Origin: Streptomyces sp. NBC_00663 | Lineage (GTDB): Bacteria > Actinomycetota > Actinomycetes > Streptomycetales > Streptomycetaceae | DNA: 64,000 nucleotides | Assembly (NCBI RefSeq): GCF_036226885.1 | Contig: NZ_CP109027.1 | Location: 6,634,001 to 6,698,000 of the forward strand | Reading direction: 5' to 3' | Shown: in pieces, positions 8,402 through 16,756 of the stretch | How positions within the stretch are numbered: position 1 is the stretch's first letter | How the letters are laid out: each line of letters begins with the position of its first letter | Made by a program: the position numbers and the translations under genes | The notes under the pieces: model-generated | Database searches by the model: none | What the model saw: only the letters and a program-made list of their open reading frames with translations | Told to the model about the DNA's origin: nothing

Positions 8402-9175
8402 GTGGGACGTCTCGTACCCGCAGTGACCCGGGCTCTCGACATCCTCGAGCTCTTCCTCGACGGCGACGGCACGCTCTCCGCCCCGGACATCGTGCGCAAG
8501 CTCCAGCTGCCGCGCACCACCGTGCACGAACTGGTGACCACGCTCGCCGCGCGCTCGTACATCGTCCCGGTCCAGGGTCAGCCGGGACGCTACCGGCTCG
8601 GCGTACGCCCGTACCAGCTCGGCAGCCGTTACGCCGAGCAACTCGACCTCGCCGCCGAGGGCCAGCAGGTCGCCCGCTCGGTCGCCGAGACCTGCGACGA
8701 GACCGTCCACGTGGCCATCCTCGAGGGCACCGACGTCATCTACATCGCGAAGGTCGACTCCACGCACGCGGTGCGCATGGTGTCCGCCGCCGGCCGCCGG
8801 CTGCCCGCCCACTGCACCTCCGTCGGCAAGATGCTGCTGGCCTCGCTGCCCGAGCCGGAGCTGAGCTCCCGTATCCCGGACGACGCCGGCCTGGCCGCGA
8901 TGACTCCGAACAGCATCACCGACCCGGGCGCCTTGCGCGAGGCCCTCGCCGAGATCCGTGAGCGGGGTCTCGCGGTGGAGCGCCGCGAGTCCAACCCGGA
9001 CGTCTCCTGCGTGGCCGCCCCGGTCCGCGACCGCACCGGCCGGGTCGTCGCCGCGCTGTCGATCTCGGTGCCGATGATCCGCTGGAGCGAGGACCGCCGC
9101 GAGGAGCTGGAGCAGCTCGCCGCCAAGGGCGCCGTCGAGCTGTCCGAGCGCCTGGGCCACCGGAGCGTGGGATGA
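8402..9175 (+). CDS. IclR-family transcriptional regulator
   Basis: 257 residues. The N-terminal winged HTH (about 5-65) has 'VTRALDILELFLDGDGTLSAPDIVRKLQLPRTTVHELVTTL'. The C-terminal effector domain has 'ADETC..TVHVAILEGTDVIYIAKVDS', 'LPAHCTSVGKMLLA' and 'RESNPDVSCVAAPVRD', all typical of IclR. GTG 8402 is supported by GGGAGGGGG upstream; the frame opens earlier without a good ribosome site. The stop overlaps the SMP-30 gene (ATGA). The adjacent lactonase and nearby arabinan genes suggest it senses a pentose or hexose derivative such as arabinose, galactose or an aldonate. Confidence 0.9.
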   Translation: MGRLVPAVTRALDILELFLDGDGTLSAPDIVRKLQLPRTTVHELVTTLAARSYIVPVQGQPGRYRLGVRPYQLGSRYAEQLDLAAEGQQVARSVAETCDETVHVAILEGTDVIYIAKVDSTHAVRMVSAAGRRLPAHCTSVGKMLLASLPEPELSSRIPDDAGLAAMTPNSITDPGALREALAEIRERGLAVERRESNPDVSCVAAPVRDRTGRVVAALSISVPMIRWSEDRREELEQLAAKGAVELSERLGHRSVG

Positions 9176-10029
9176 CCGCGAAGACCTACGCCTACGAGGT
9201 CGCCGTCCGCGCCGAGGCGACCCTCGGCGAGGGCCCGACCTGGGACGCGGCGGCCGGCCGGCTGCTCTGGCTGGACATCCTGGGCGCCCGCCTGCACAGC
9301 TACGACCCGGCGACCGGGAACCGCACGGTCCGCGTCACCGACCAGCACGGCGGCGCCGCGAAGCCGCGCGCGAACGGCGGCCTGGTGCTCAACCTGCGCG
9401 ACGGCGTGGCCCTCCTCGACCCGGACGACACCTTCCACTGGCTCCACCACGAGCCGGTGCCGGGCCGCCGCGCCAACGACGCGGCGATCGCCCCCGACGG
9501 CTCCCTCTGGGCCGGCACCATGCGCTACGACGAGGCCCCCGGCGGCGGCACCCTGTCCCGCTTCACGGCCGACGGCACGGCGGAAACGGTCCTCGACGAC
9601 GTCGCGGTCAGCAACGGCACCGGCTGGAGCCCCGACGGCCGCCTGATGTACTACATCGACTCCCCGACCCGCCGGGTCGACGTCTTCGACCACGAGGCGG
9701 GGCAGGTCTCCAACCGCCGCCCCTTCGCCGAGATCGAGGACGGCGCCGGCTTCCCCGACGGCCTCACGATCGACGCGGACGGCTGCGTGTGGGTGGCCCT
9801 GTGGGACGGTGGAGCGGTCCGCCGCTACACCCCGGAGGGCACCCTGGACCGCGTGATCACCCTGCCGACCCCAAGGGTCACGGCGTGCGCGTTCGGCGGC
9901 ACGGATTTGACGGACCTGTACATCACGACGGCGAGGGTGGGGCTGGCGGCCCCGCATCCGGTGGCAGGCTCACTGCTGGTGGTACCGGGCGCAGGAAAGG
10001 GATTGCGGCACCCTGCATTCGCCGGATGA
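9172..10029 (+). CDS. SMP-30/gluconolactonase-family sugar lactonase
   Basis: 285 residues. Typical SMP-30 six-bladed propeller motifs are present: 'LGEGPTWD' near the N-terminus (metal-ligand Glu), 'RRANDAAIAPDGSLWAGTM', 'VSNGTGWSPDG' (metal-ligand Asn) and 'FPDGLTIDADGCVWVALW' (Asp). The family hydrolyses aldono-lactones such as arabinono-, galactono- or gluconolactone. Translationally coupled to the IclR regulator by an ATGA overlap. It probably opens a lactone made during oxidative catabolism of sugars released by the nearby arabinan/galactan enzymes. The exact sugar is not determined. Confidence 0.88.
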   Translation: MTAKTYAYEVAVRAEATLGEGPTWDAAAGRLLWLDILGARLHSYDPATGNRTVRVTDQHGGAAKPRANGGLVLNLRDGVALLDPDDTFHWLHHEPVPGRRANDAAIAPDGSLWAGTMRYDEAPGGGTLSRFTADGTAETVLDDVAVSNGTGWSPDGRLMYYIDSPTRRVDVFDHEAGQVSNRRPFAEIEDGAGFPDGLTIDADGCVWVALWDGGAVRRYTPEGTLDRVITLPTPRVTACAFGGTDLTDLYITTARVGLAAPHPVAGSLLVVPGAGKGLRHPAFAG

Positions 10030-10042
10030 CCGCATGTCCCCA

Positions 10043-10075
10043 AGGGGCGCGGGGAACTGCGCGACCAGCCCCCAC
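10043..10075 (+). repeat. Streptomyces GC-rich intergenic repeat, copy 1
   Basis: A ~33-base element beginning AGGGGCGCGGGGAACTGCGC and ending in CCCCCAC, with GGGGC/GCCCC ends able to pair. It lies between the convergent lactonase and oxidoreductase genes. Near-identical copies are at 17723, 35013 and 62423, all on the same strand. From general knowledge this sequence is abundant in Streptomyces genomes. Confidence 0.9.
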
Positions 10076-10093
10076 CCACCCGCCCCCGACGCA

Positions 10094-11512
10094 CTACTGA
10101 ATCCCCGCCACCTTCAACTCCTCAGCAGTCAAAGGCGGCTCAGTAAGCGTCGGCTTCAACGGCCCCACCAACGCCCCCAGCAACACAGAAGGCGCCAACA
10201 ACACCTCCGCCCGCCGCTCCAACGACGTCACATCAGTGACCCGGCGAGCGATCCGCCCGTTCCCCGTGGCCGCGTACATCAGCCGATCCACGTACGCGGC
10301 CACGAGCCGGTCCCGCCCCGTGGGCCCGTCCTCCGTCGCCCCGGGACAGAACACGTCCTGCCCGGTCGCCAGATCCCACGCCGCCCCCACCGGCCGGGCC
10401 ACCGCCTTCTGTACCCGACGGGACACCCCCGGCGCCCCCCACCCGTATCGCCGTACGACATCCCGAAGGATCACCGCGCTCTGCGCCCCCACGGCCAGCC
10501 CATGCCCGTAGACGGGGTTGTACGCGGCCAGCGCGTCCCCGAGGACGGTGAAGTTGTCCGGCCACGCCCGCATCCGCTCGTAGAAGTACCGTCGGTTGAC
10601 GGTCGTGCGGGTGAACGCCACGTCCGACAACGGCTCGGCGCGCGCGAGGAGTTGGCCGATCAGCGGGTGCCGCAGCTCCTCGCGGGCGAAGCGGACGAAG
10701 TCGTCGCCGGAGGCGTTCGCGGAGGTCGGTTCGCCGCCGCGGGTGCCGTTGAGGGTGACGATCCAGCGGCCGTTCTCGATGGGCAGCAGGAAGCCCGCGC
10801 GGCCGGGACCTTCGGCGCGGGCGTCGGACTGGACGTTGACGACCGGGAAGCCGTCACGGGCCTGTTCGGGGGCCAGGTACAGCCGGCTCGCGTAGGCGAG
10901 GCCGGAGTCGACCTCGCGCTGTTCCGGCGCCGGAAGGCCGAGGTCGGCGAGCCAGCGCGGCGCCCTTGAGCCGCGTCCGCTCGCGTCGACGACCAGCCCG
11001 GCGTCGAGGACCCGCTCCTGCCCGTCGCGCCCGCGCACCCGGACGCCGGTGACCGCCTCGGACGTGCCGGCCAGCCCCAACGCCTCGGTCCCGTCGAGGA
11101 GTTCGACGCGTTCGTCGGCGAGGACCCGGGCGCGGAGCGTCGCGTCGAGGAGATCGCGTCCGGCGAGGATGACGTGGTGCGACTCCGGCCAGCGGCGGAA
11201 CCAGCCGTGTGCCGACAGGACGACCATGTCCGTGGTGACCGGCGCCCGGCGGGCCCCGGCGGCGCGGAGTTCCCCGGTGGCGCCGGGCAGCAGCTCCTCC
11301 AGGGCGTGCACACCGCCCGACCACAGCATGTGGGCGTGCCGGGCCTGGGGCAGCCCCTTGCGGGGCGCGGGTGCCACGGGCAGTTCGTCGCGTTCCACGA
11401 CGACGACCCGCTCGGCGAGCCCGGCCAGGGCGGCGGCCACGAGCATGCCCGTGTGCGACCCCCCGAGCACCACAGCGACTCCGAGCGCCTCTGGGGAAGA
11501 TCTATCACTCAT
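10094..11512 (-). CDS. FAD-dependent oxidoreductase (aromatic hydroxylase/halogenase-like fold)
   Basis: 472 residues. The N-terminal dinucleotide-binding motif 'VAVVLGGSHTGMLVAAALAG' (GGSxxG rather than GxGxxG) is followed by 'VVVVERDELP'. The second FAD signature 'FTVLGDALAAYNPVYGHGLAVG' lies around 325-345 and 'VVDASGRGSRAPRWL' around 175. It belongs to the PHBH/squalene-epoxidase-like group of flavin monooxygenases. Its start overlaps the end of the MAB_1171c-type membrane protein gene by eight bases, so it is the last gene of a three-gene unit. The substrate is unknown. Confidence 0.85.
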   Translation of the reverse strand: MSDRSSPEALGVAVVLGGSHTGMLVAAALAGLAERVVVVERDELPVAPAPRKGLPQARHAHMLWSGGVHALEELLPGATGELRAAGARRAPVTTDMVVLSAHGWFRRWPESHHVILAGRDLLDATLRARVLADERVELLDGTEALGLAGTSEAVTGVRVRGRDGQERVLDAGLVVDASGRGSRAPRWLADLGLPAPEQREVDSGLAYASRLYLAPEQARDGFPVVNVQSDARAEGPGRAGFLLPIENGRWIVTLNGTRGGEPTSANASGDDFVRFAREELRHPLIGQLLARAEPLSDVAFTRTTVNRRYFYERMRAWPDNFTVLGDALAAYNPVYGHGLAVGAQSAVILRDVVRRYGWGAPGVSRRVQKAVARPVGAAWDLATGQDVFCPGATEDGPTGRDRLVAAYVDRLMYAATGNGRIARRVTDVTSLERRAEVLLAPSVLLGALVGPLKPTLTEPPLTAEELKVAGIQ

Positions 11513-12737
11513 GCGTGGACATGCTCTCTGCCGGGACGGCCGCGCGGGCGCGCACCGCCTTGATCTCCTCGGGCTTGCGCAGGGCCTGGGACACGGCCTG
11601 GATCTCCTGCAACAGGTAGGTGGTGTCGGGGGCGCTGGTGCCGCCGCCGTCGGGGGAGCGCCGCTCGGCCTCCACCGCGTCCAGGATCGTCACGGCGGCG
11701 GCCAGGGCCTGAGCGCGGCCGGGCGTGAGGCCGAGGGCGCGGGCGGCGTCGTAGGACCGGGTGCGCAGGTCCTCGTCGAGGCGGCGGGCGAGTTGGAGGA
11801 GCGTGTCGCGGATGAACGTCTCGCGGCGGATGAGGCGCATCTCGGGGGTCGCCCGCAGACCGAGGGGTTCGCGGCCGCCGGCGACGGTCCGCATGAGGCG
11901 GGCCAGCGGGGCCAGGCCGCGGTGGCGGCGGCGGACCAGCCAGCGCTCCTGGAGGTACTGGCCGGCGTGCGGCACGATGAAGCCGACCGCGACGAAGGTG
12001 GCGGCGATGCAGGCGGCCGACGGCGCGACGTTGGTGTTCAGCCAGTCCAGGTCGTGGCCGGTCCAACGGGCCACCACGGCCGTGAGTTTGGCCGCGCTGA
12101 AGAGCAGGTTCGTCCCGAAGCCGACGCCGAGGAAGCGCAGTCCCCAGCGCAGCCAGGCGTCGAGGCCGTCGGTGCGGATCCAGTTCCACACCAGCCGGGA
12201 CGTGATGAGGCTGGCCACGGCGTGCGCGGTCAGGTAGAGGAGGATCAGCTCCCGCATGAACGGCGTGGAGGCGTAGTAGGTGTCCAGGTCCCGGATCTGT
12301 TCCACGGGCACGTCGGCGAGCGCGAACAGGATCCACAGCGCGGCGACGACGGCCGCGTAGGCGGCGACCACCCAGCGGGTCGCGCGGCGCGTCTGGGCAT
12401 GGCGTTCGGTACGGCCGTTGCGCCAGTGCACGACCAGCAGCAGCCAGGACGCGCACAGCGCGGTGAGCAGCGAGTAGACCCAGGGCGCGGCGATGTTGGG
12501 GACGCCGGTGACCCGGTTGGTCCAGGCGATGGTGGAGGGGGCCGCGAAGACGAACACCGCGCAGGCGAACAGCAGCAGCCCGCCGACGGCCCGCAGCAGC
12601 GGGTCCCGCCACAGCTTGAGGATGCTGGGCAGTTTGATCGCCAGGGCCGCGGTCAGCACGGCGGTGGGCAGCCAGAAGGAGACGTACATCCCGCTGAGGA
12701 GGTTTCCCGCGGCGAGCGTGCCGAAGGCGTCGCTCAC
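11505..12737 (-). CDS. MAB_1171c-family multi-pass membrane protein
   Basis: 410 residues. The first 250 residues carry about seven hydrophobic helices (for example 'FWLPTAVLTAALAIKLPSI', 'VGGLLLFACAVFVFAAPSTIAW', 'WVYSLLTALCASWLLLVVHW'). They are followed by an ~150-residue cytoplasmic domain rich in Arg and Glu with 'IRRETFIRDTLLQLARRLDEDLR'. This layout matches proteins annotated as MAB_1171c family putative transporter. No transport activity has been shown for them to my knowledge. GTG 12737 overlaps the TGA of the upstream metalloprotease gene (GTGA), so the genes are coupled. Confidence 0.8.
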   Translation of the reverse strand: MSDAFGTLAAGNLLSGMYVSFWLPTAVLTAALAIKLPSILKLWRDPLLRAVGGLLLFACAVFVFAAPSTIAWTNRVTGVPNIAAPWVYSLLTALCASWLLLVVHWRNGRTERHAQTRRATRWVVAAYAAVVAALWILFALADVPVEQIRDLDTYYASTPFMRELILLYLTAHAVASLITSRLVWNWIRTDGLDAWLRWGLRFLGVGFGTNLLFSAAKLTAVVARWTGHDLDWLNTNVAPSAACIAATFVAVGFIVPHAGQYLQERWLVRRRHRGLAPLARLMRTVAGGREPLGLRATPEMRLIRRETFIRDTLLQLARRLDEDLRTRSYDAARALGLTPGRAQALAAAVTILDAVEAERRSPDGGGTSAPDTTYLLQEIQAVSQALRKPEEIKAVRARAAVPAESMSTHE

Positions 12738-13330
12738 CTGTCGGTGCCCCGGCGTCCGCGGTAGCCCAGGGACCGCTCCAGCGGTTCGAGGTGCCGCCGG
12801 CCGCCGTGGCCCGACAGACAGGGCCGGAAGACGGCCGCGAGGCGGTGTCCGAAGTCGTCGGCCTCGGCCTCGTCCGTCTGCCGGGAGCCGTCACGGGCGG
12901 CGACGGTCAGGGCGTCCTTCCAGTCGGGTTCGCCGGCCAGCGCGCGGGCGGCGGCGGACCCCACGCCGTGCCGGTGCCCGGCGTGCAGATGCCACAACTC
13001 ATGCCCGAGGATGACCAGTTGCTGCACCGCCTCGGCGCGCTCCTCGACGATGATCAGGTCGAAGTCCTGGAACTCGACACACAGGCCGGTCACTTCGATC
13101 TCGTCGGGAAACCGTTCGAACCGCAGCTCCACGGGCCGTCCGCCGCGGCGCACGCTCATCGCCTCGCACAGCGCCCGGCACACCTCGTGCACCCCGGTCG
13201 GGGGCCGCGGTGCGGCCCGTACGGCGGCGGCGAGTTCGCCCGCCAGATCGCGCATGGCAGAACCGCTTCTCGCCCGCCGCAGCGCCGCGGCGATCCGCCC
13301 CGAACTCCTGCGCGCGCCCGCGATGTCCAT
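12734..13330 (-). CDS. ImmA/IrrE-like zinc-metalloprotease-type protein
   Basis: 198 residues. The central 'VILGHELWHLHAGH' contains the HExxH zinc motif (HELWH), and a downstream 'DEAEADDFGHRLA' supplies a candidate third ligand, as in ImmA/IrrE peptidases. Such Streptomyces proteins are often labelled toxin component of a toxin-antitoxin system. No XRE-type regulator gene is adjacent here, although ImmA proteases usually cleave one. ATG 13330 has GGGGG five bases upstream. First gene of the triad with the membrane protein and the flavoenzyme. Confidence 0.82.
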   Translation of the reverse strand: MDIAGARRSSGRIAAALRRARSGSAMRDLAGELAAAVRAAPRPPTGVHEVCRALCEAMSVRRGGRPVELRFERFPDEIEVTGLCVEFQDFDLIIVEERAEAVQQLVILGHELWHLHAGHRHGVGSAAARALAGEPDWKDALTVAARDGSRQTDEAEADDFGHRLAAVFRPCLSGHGGRRHLEPLERSLGYRGRRGTDR

Positions 13331-13509
13331 CGATCCCCCTTCTCACCACCGCACGGCAGTCCGTCCGAGAGTACGCGGCGGGAAGTGCCCGCGTCATGCG
13401 ATCCGGCGAGCGATCGTTCAAGCGGGAACGACATGGCCTGAACCGTCCCGGACAGCGTTGTCAGCAGGTGGGAACGATCTCCGGGGTTCTGAAAATCCTG
13501 TCCGGACCA

Positions 13510-13576
13510 TTGACGTGCAAGCGCTTCCTATCTACGGTCCCGTTCGAAGTTACGGGCGCCTTTCGATATACCGAAC
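13510..13576 (+). promoter_or_regulatory. promoter of the arabinan ABC/GH43/GH51 operon with two operators
   Basis: TTGACG (13510-13515), 17 bases, TACGGT (13533-13538), then after three bases GTTCGAAGTTACGGGC (13542-13557) and, exactly 19 bases on, TTTCGATATACCGAAC (13561-13576). An AAGCGCTT core typical of LacI-family operators (13519-13526) lies in the spacer. The -35/-10 pair is identical to that at 32512-32540. Operators just after the -10 fit repression, possibly by the IclR protein at 8402 plus a LacI protein. Confidence 0.72.
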
Positions 13577-13617
13577 AACTGACACGTTTCTCTGAACTCG
13601 GAAAGTAAGGGCAGGCA

Positions 13618-14967
13618 ATGGGACGACCTGACCTGAATCGCAGGCAACTGCTGACCGCGGCGGGCGGACTCGCCGTCGCGGGCAGCTTCGGTTTCGCGGC
13701 GCTCGGGACGGGTGCCGACGCACTGGCCTCCGGCGCGGACACCCGCGTGCGGTACTGGAACCTCTTCAGCGGCGGCGACGGCGCCAACATGATCACGATG
13801 CTGGACGCCTTCCGCAAGGAACACCCCGACATCGCGGTCAAGGACTCCACCCTCCAGTGGGGCAACCCCTTCTACACCAAGCTCGCCATGGCCGCCGCGG
13901 GCAACCGCGCCCCCGAACTGGGCGTGATGCACATGGGCCGGGTCACCGGCTTCTCACCGGGGCGCCTCCTGGACCCCTGGGACGTGGACCTGCTCGCCAA
14001 GTACGGCGTACGGGAGCAGGACTTCAACCCCGCGCTGTGGAAGCGCGGCGTCATCGACGGCAAGCTCTACGCCCTGCCGCTCGACATCCACGTCCAGCTC
14101 TGCTTCTACCGCAAGGACGTGCTGAAGAAGGCCGGCCTGCTCGGCGACGACGGCCGCATGATCCCGGTGGGCTCCACCACCGAGTGGTTCGACGTGCTGA
14201 AGAAGGCCAAGGCGGTCCAGAAGAAGGGCCTCCAGACCATCGGCCTGTGGACCAACGACCAGAACTTCCAGTGGTGGTTCTTCGTCGCCTTCTACACCCA
14301 GCTCGGCGGCGAGTGGTTCAACGCCGAGAACACCGAGGTGCTCTTCGACCCCGACAAGGCCACCCAGGTCCTGGAGTTCCTCCGGCAGCACGTCACCGAC
14401 GGCTATGTCATCCCCGGCGCCCCCACCGGCGAACAGTTCATCAACGGCGCCCCCTTCACCTGGGAGGGCAACTGGTCCGTCCCGGTCTTCTCCGGGGCCA
14501 AGCTCGACTACGGCGCCACCCCGCTGCCGCCCGTCTTCGGCAAGCAGGCCACCCACGCCGAGTCGCACGCCTTCGTCCTGCCCCACCAGGCCGGCCGCGG
14601 CGGCGCCACCAACGACGGCGCCCACCAGCTCGCCGCCTACGTCGTCCAGCACGCCCAGCAGTGGGCGGCCGGCGGCCACATCCCCGCGTACACGCCGACG
14701 CTCTCCACGGCCGCGTACAAGAAGCTCACCCCGCAGAACGAGTACGTCAGCGCCATGGACCACCAGGCCACCGAGCCCAAGGTGTGGTTCGCGGGCTCCA
14801 CCGGCGTCCTCGCCCAGGACCTCGGCCCGGTCGTCGTCTCCTCGACGATGGGCTCCGCCAAGCCCGACAAGGTCGCCCAGACCATGAAGAGCCATCTCAC
14901 CAAGCTCCTCGCGTCCAAGAACCCGATGGACGGCAGGACCGCCGCGCAGGGAGGTGCGGTCGCATGA
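13618..14967 (+). CDS. sugar ABC transporter substrate-binding protein (Tat-exported)
   Basis: 449 residues. The N-terminus 'DLNRRQLLTAAGGLAVAGSFGFAALGTGADALA' is a twin-arginine signal; no lipobox cysteine follows, unlike most Streptomyces sugar-binding proteins. The mature part has the family-1 solute-binding pattern ('RYWNLFSGGDGANMITMLDAFRKEHPDI', 'GKLYALPLDIHVQLCFYRKD'). First gene of an importer-arabinanase-arabinofuranosidase operon, so the likely ligand is arabino-oligosaccharide. Its stop overlaps the first permease gene (ATGA). No ATPase gene is present; a shared MsiK-type ATPase elsewhere is the usual Streptomyces solution. Confidence 0.9.
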   Translation: MGRPDLNRRQLLTAAGGLAVAGSFGFAALGTGADALASGADTRVRYWNLFSGGDGANMITMLDAFRKEHPDIAVKDSTLQWGNPFYTKLAMAAAGNRAPELGVMHMGRVTGFSPGRLLDPWDVDLLAKYGVREQDFNPALWKRGVIDGKLYALPLDIHVQLCFYRKDVLKKAGLLGDDGRMIPVGSTTEWFDVLKKAKAVQKKGLQTIGLWTNDQNFQWWFFVAFYTQLGGEWFNAENTEVLFDPDKATQVLEFLRQHVTDGYVIPGAPTGEQFINGAPFTWEGNWSVPVFSGAKLDYGATPLPPVFGKQATHAESHAFVLPHQAGRGGATNDGAHQLAAYVVQHAQQWAAGGHIPAYTPTLSTAAYKKLTPQNEYVSAMDHQATEPKVWFAGSTGVLAQDLGPVVVSSTMGSAKPDKVAQTMKSHLTKLLASKNPMDGRTAAQGGAVA

Positions 14968-15902
14968 CGACCAGTGCTCAGACCGTCGCCGTACCGGCCC
15001 GCGCGAAGACCGCGACCGCCGCCGCGACCGTCCGCCGCAAGCAGGGCTTCCAGCACGGCGGCTGGTTCATCGCCCCGTTCCTGGCGCTCTTCGCCGTGTT
15101 CGTGGTCTGGCCGCTGCTGCGCGGCGTCTGGCTCAGCTTCACGGACGCCAACATCTCCGGCGAGGGCGCGAGCTTCGTCGGCCTCGACAACTACCGCGAG
15201 GCCCTGAACGACCAGGCGATGTGGGACGCGCTCGGCCACAGCGCCTACTTCACGCTCCTCGTCGTCCCCTGCATCACGCTCCTGGCCTTCCTGCTCGCGA
15301 TGCTGGCCCACCACATCGAGCGCGGCAAATGGCTGTGGCGCCTGTGCTTCTTCGCGCCCTTCCTCCTCCCGTCCACCGTCGCCGCCAACATGTGGCAGTG
15401 GCTGTTCACCCAGGGCATCGGCCTGTTCAACGAGACCTTCGGCCTCGACACCCCCTGGCTGACCGACAAGTCCTACGCCATGCTCGCCATCGTCATCACC
15501 ACCCTGTGGTGGACGGTCGGCTTCAGCTTCCTGCTCTACCTCGCCGCCCTCCAGGGCATCCCCGGCCACCTCTACGAGGCGGCCAAGCTGGACGGCGCCA
15601 ACGCCTGGCACCGCATGGTCCACATCACCCTGCCGATGCTGCGCAACATCACCGGCCTGGTGATCGCGCTCCAGATCCTCGCCTCGCTCCAGCTCTTCGA
15701 CCAGGCCGTCGTGATGATGGACTTCGGCCCCGGACCGGAGCTCTCCACCCGCTCCTTCGTCCAGTACACCCTCGAACAGGGCTTCACCGCCTACCGCGTG
15801 GGCTACGCCTCCGCGATGTCCATCATCTTCTTCGTGATCATCGCCGCCGTCGCCCTGGGCCGGATGGCGCTGCTGCGCACCCGTGAGGAGGGCACCCGAT
15901 GA
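14964..15902 (+). CDS. sugar ABC transporter permease (MalF type)
   Basis: 312 residues with about six transmembrane helices, the first at 'WFIAPFLALFAVFVVWPLLRGVWLSFTD'. The ATPase-coupling EAA loop reads 'YEAAKLDGANAWHRMVHITLPML'. ATG 14964 overlaps the binding-protein stop; a longer frame upstream is a shadow of that gene. The product forms the inner-membrane channel with the next permease. Substrate is inferred as arabinan-derived oligosaccharide from the two arabinan hydrolases downstream. Confidence 0.92.
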   Translation: MTTSAQTVAVPARAKTATAAATVRRKQGFQHGGWFIAPFLALFAVFVVWPLLRGVWLSFTDANISGEGASFVGLDNYREALNDQAMWDALGHSAYFTLLVVPCITLLAFLLAMLAHHIERGKWLWRLCFFAPFLLPSTVAANMWQWLFTQGIGLFNETFGLDTPWLTDKSYAMLAIVITTLWWTVGFSFLLYLAALQGIPGHLYEAAKLDGANAWHRMVHITLPMLRNITGLVIALQILASLQLFDQAVVMMDFGPGPELSTRSFVQYTLEQGFTAYRVGYASAMSIIFFVIIAAVALGRMALLRTREEGTR

Positions 15903-16756
15903 GTGCCACCCAGGTACGGCTCAAGACCCGCAAGCCCTGGACGCCGAGCCAGATCGTCCTCACCCTGATCGGCGCGGCCGTCTCCGTCGTCTTCATGGCC
16001 CCGATCGCCGCCGCCCTGTTCACCTCCCTCAAGTCCGAGGCGGAGGCCGCCGAGATCCCGCCGCACTGGCTGCCGAAGGTGTGGACGACCCAGGCCTGGA
16101 AGTCCCTGTGGGAGACCGGCAACGTCGGCAACTGGTTCGTCAACTCGCTCGTCGTCTCGGTATGCGTGACCACCATCGTGCTGATCGTGAGCGCGCTGGC
16201 CGGATACGGCTTCGCCCGCACCGAGTTCAGGGGCAAGTCCCTGCTCATGGGCGTGGTGATGTCGGGCCTGATGGTCTCCCCGGCCGTCCTCGGTGTCCCC
16301 CTGTTCACCACCGTCCAGCAGATGGGGATGGTCGACACCTACTGGGGCATGATCCTGCCGCAGTGCGCGCCCGCCGCGATGGTCTACATCCTCTACAAGT
16401 TCTTCCAGGGCATCCCGCGCGAACTGGAGGAGGCCGCCTTCATCGACGGCGCGGGCCGCTGGCGCGTCTTCTTCACCATCGTCGTCCCGCTGGCCCGCCC
16501 CTCCCTCGCGGCGGTCGGCATCTTCACCTTCATCGCCTCCTGGAACAACTTCCTGTGGCCGTACATGGTGACCAACAACCCCGACCTGATGACCATGCCG
16601 AACGGCATCGCGACCGTCATGAACTCCTACGGCATCCAGTGGGCCCAGCTCATGGCCGGCGGCCTGATGGCGGGCCTGCCCCTGATCGTCGTCTTCGTCT
16701 TCTTCCAGCGGCAGATCGTGGCGGGCGTCGCCCACACGGGATTGGCGGGACAGTGA
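15899..16756 (+). CDS. sugar ABC transporter permease (MalG type)
   Basis: 285 residues, six predicted transmembrane helices, starting with 'IVLTLIGAAVSVVFMAPIAAALFTSLKSE'. The coupling loop is 'ELEEAAFIDGAGRWRVFFTIVVPLARP'. The start overlaps the previous permease stop (ATGA) and its own stop overlaps the arabinanase start (GTGA). Together with the MalF-type partner and the Tat-exported binding protein it makes a CUT1-type importer that lacks its own ATPase gene. Confidence 0.92.
   Translation: MSATQVRLKTRKPWTPSQIVLTLIGAAVSVVFMAPIAAALFTSLKSEAEAAEIPPHWLPKVWTTQAWKSLWETGNVGNWFVNSLVVSVCVTTIVLIVSALAGYGFARTEFRGKSLLMGVVMSGLMVSPAVLGVPLFTTVQQMGMVDTYWGMILPQCAPAAMVYILYKFFQGIPRELEEAAFIDGAGRWRVFFTIVVPLARPSLAAVGIFTFIASWNNFLWPYMVTNNPDLMTMPNGIATVMNSYGIQWAQLMAGGLMAGLPLIVVFVFFQRQIVAGVAHTGLAGQ

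Noticed and set aside
13857..14963. Long open frame upstream of the first arabinan permease, apparently extending it by 369 codons
   Set aside because: It is the shifted-frame shadow of the binding-protein gene; the ATG at 14964 overlaps that gene's stop and the translated extension is Arg/Pro/Gly-rich low complexity.
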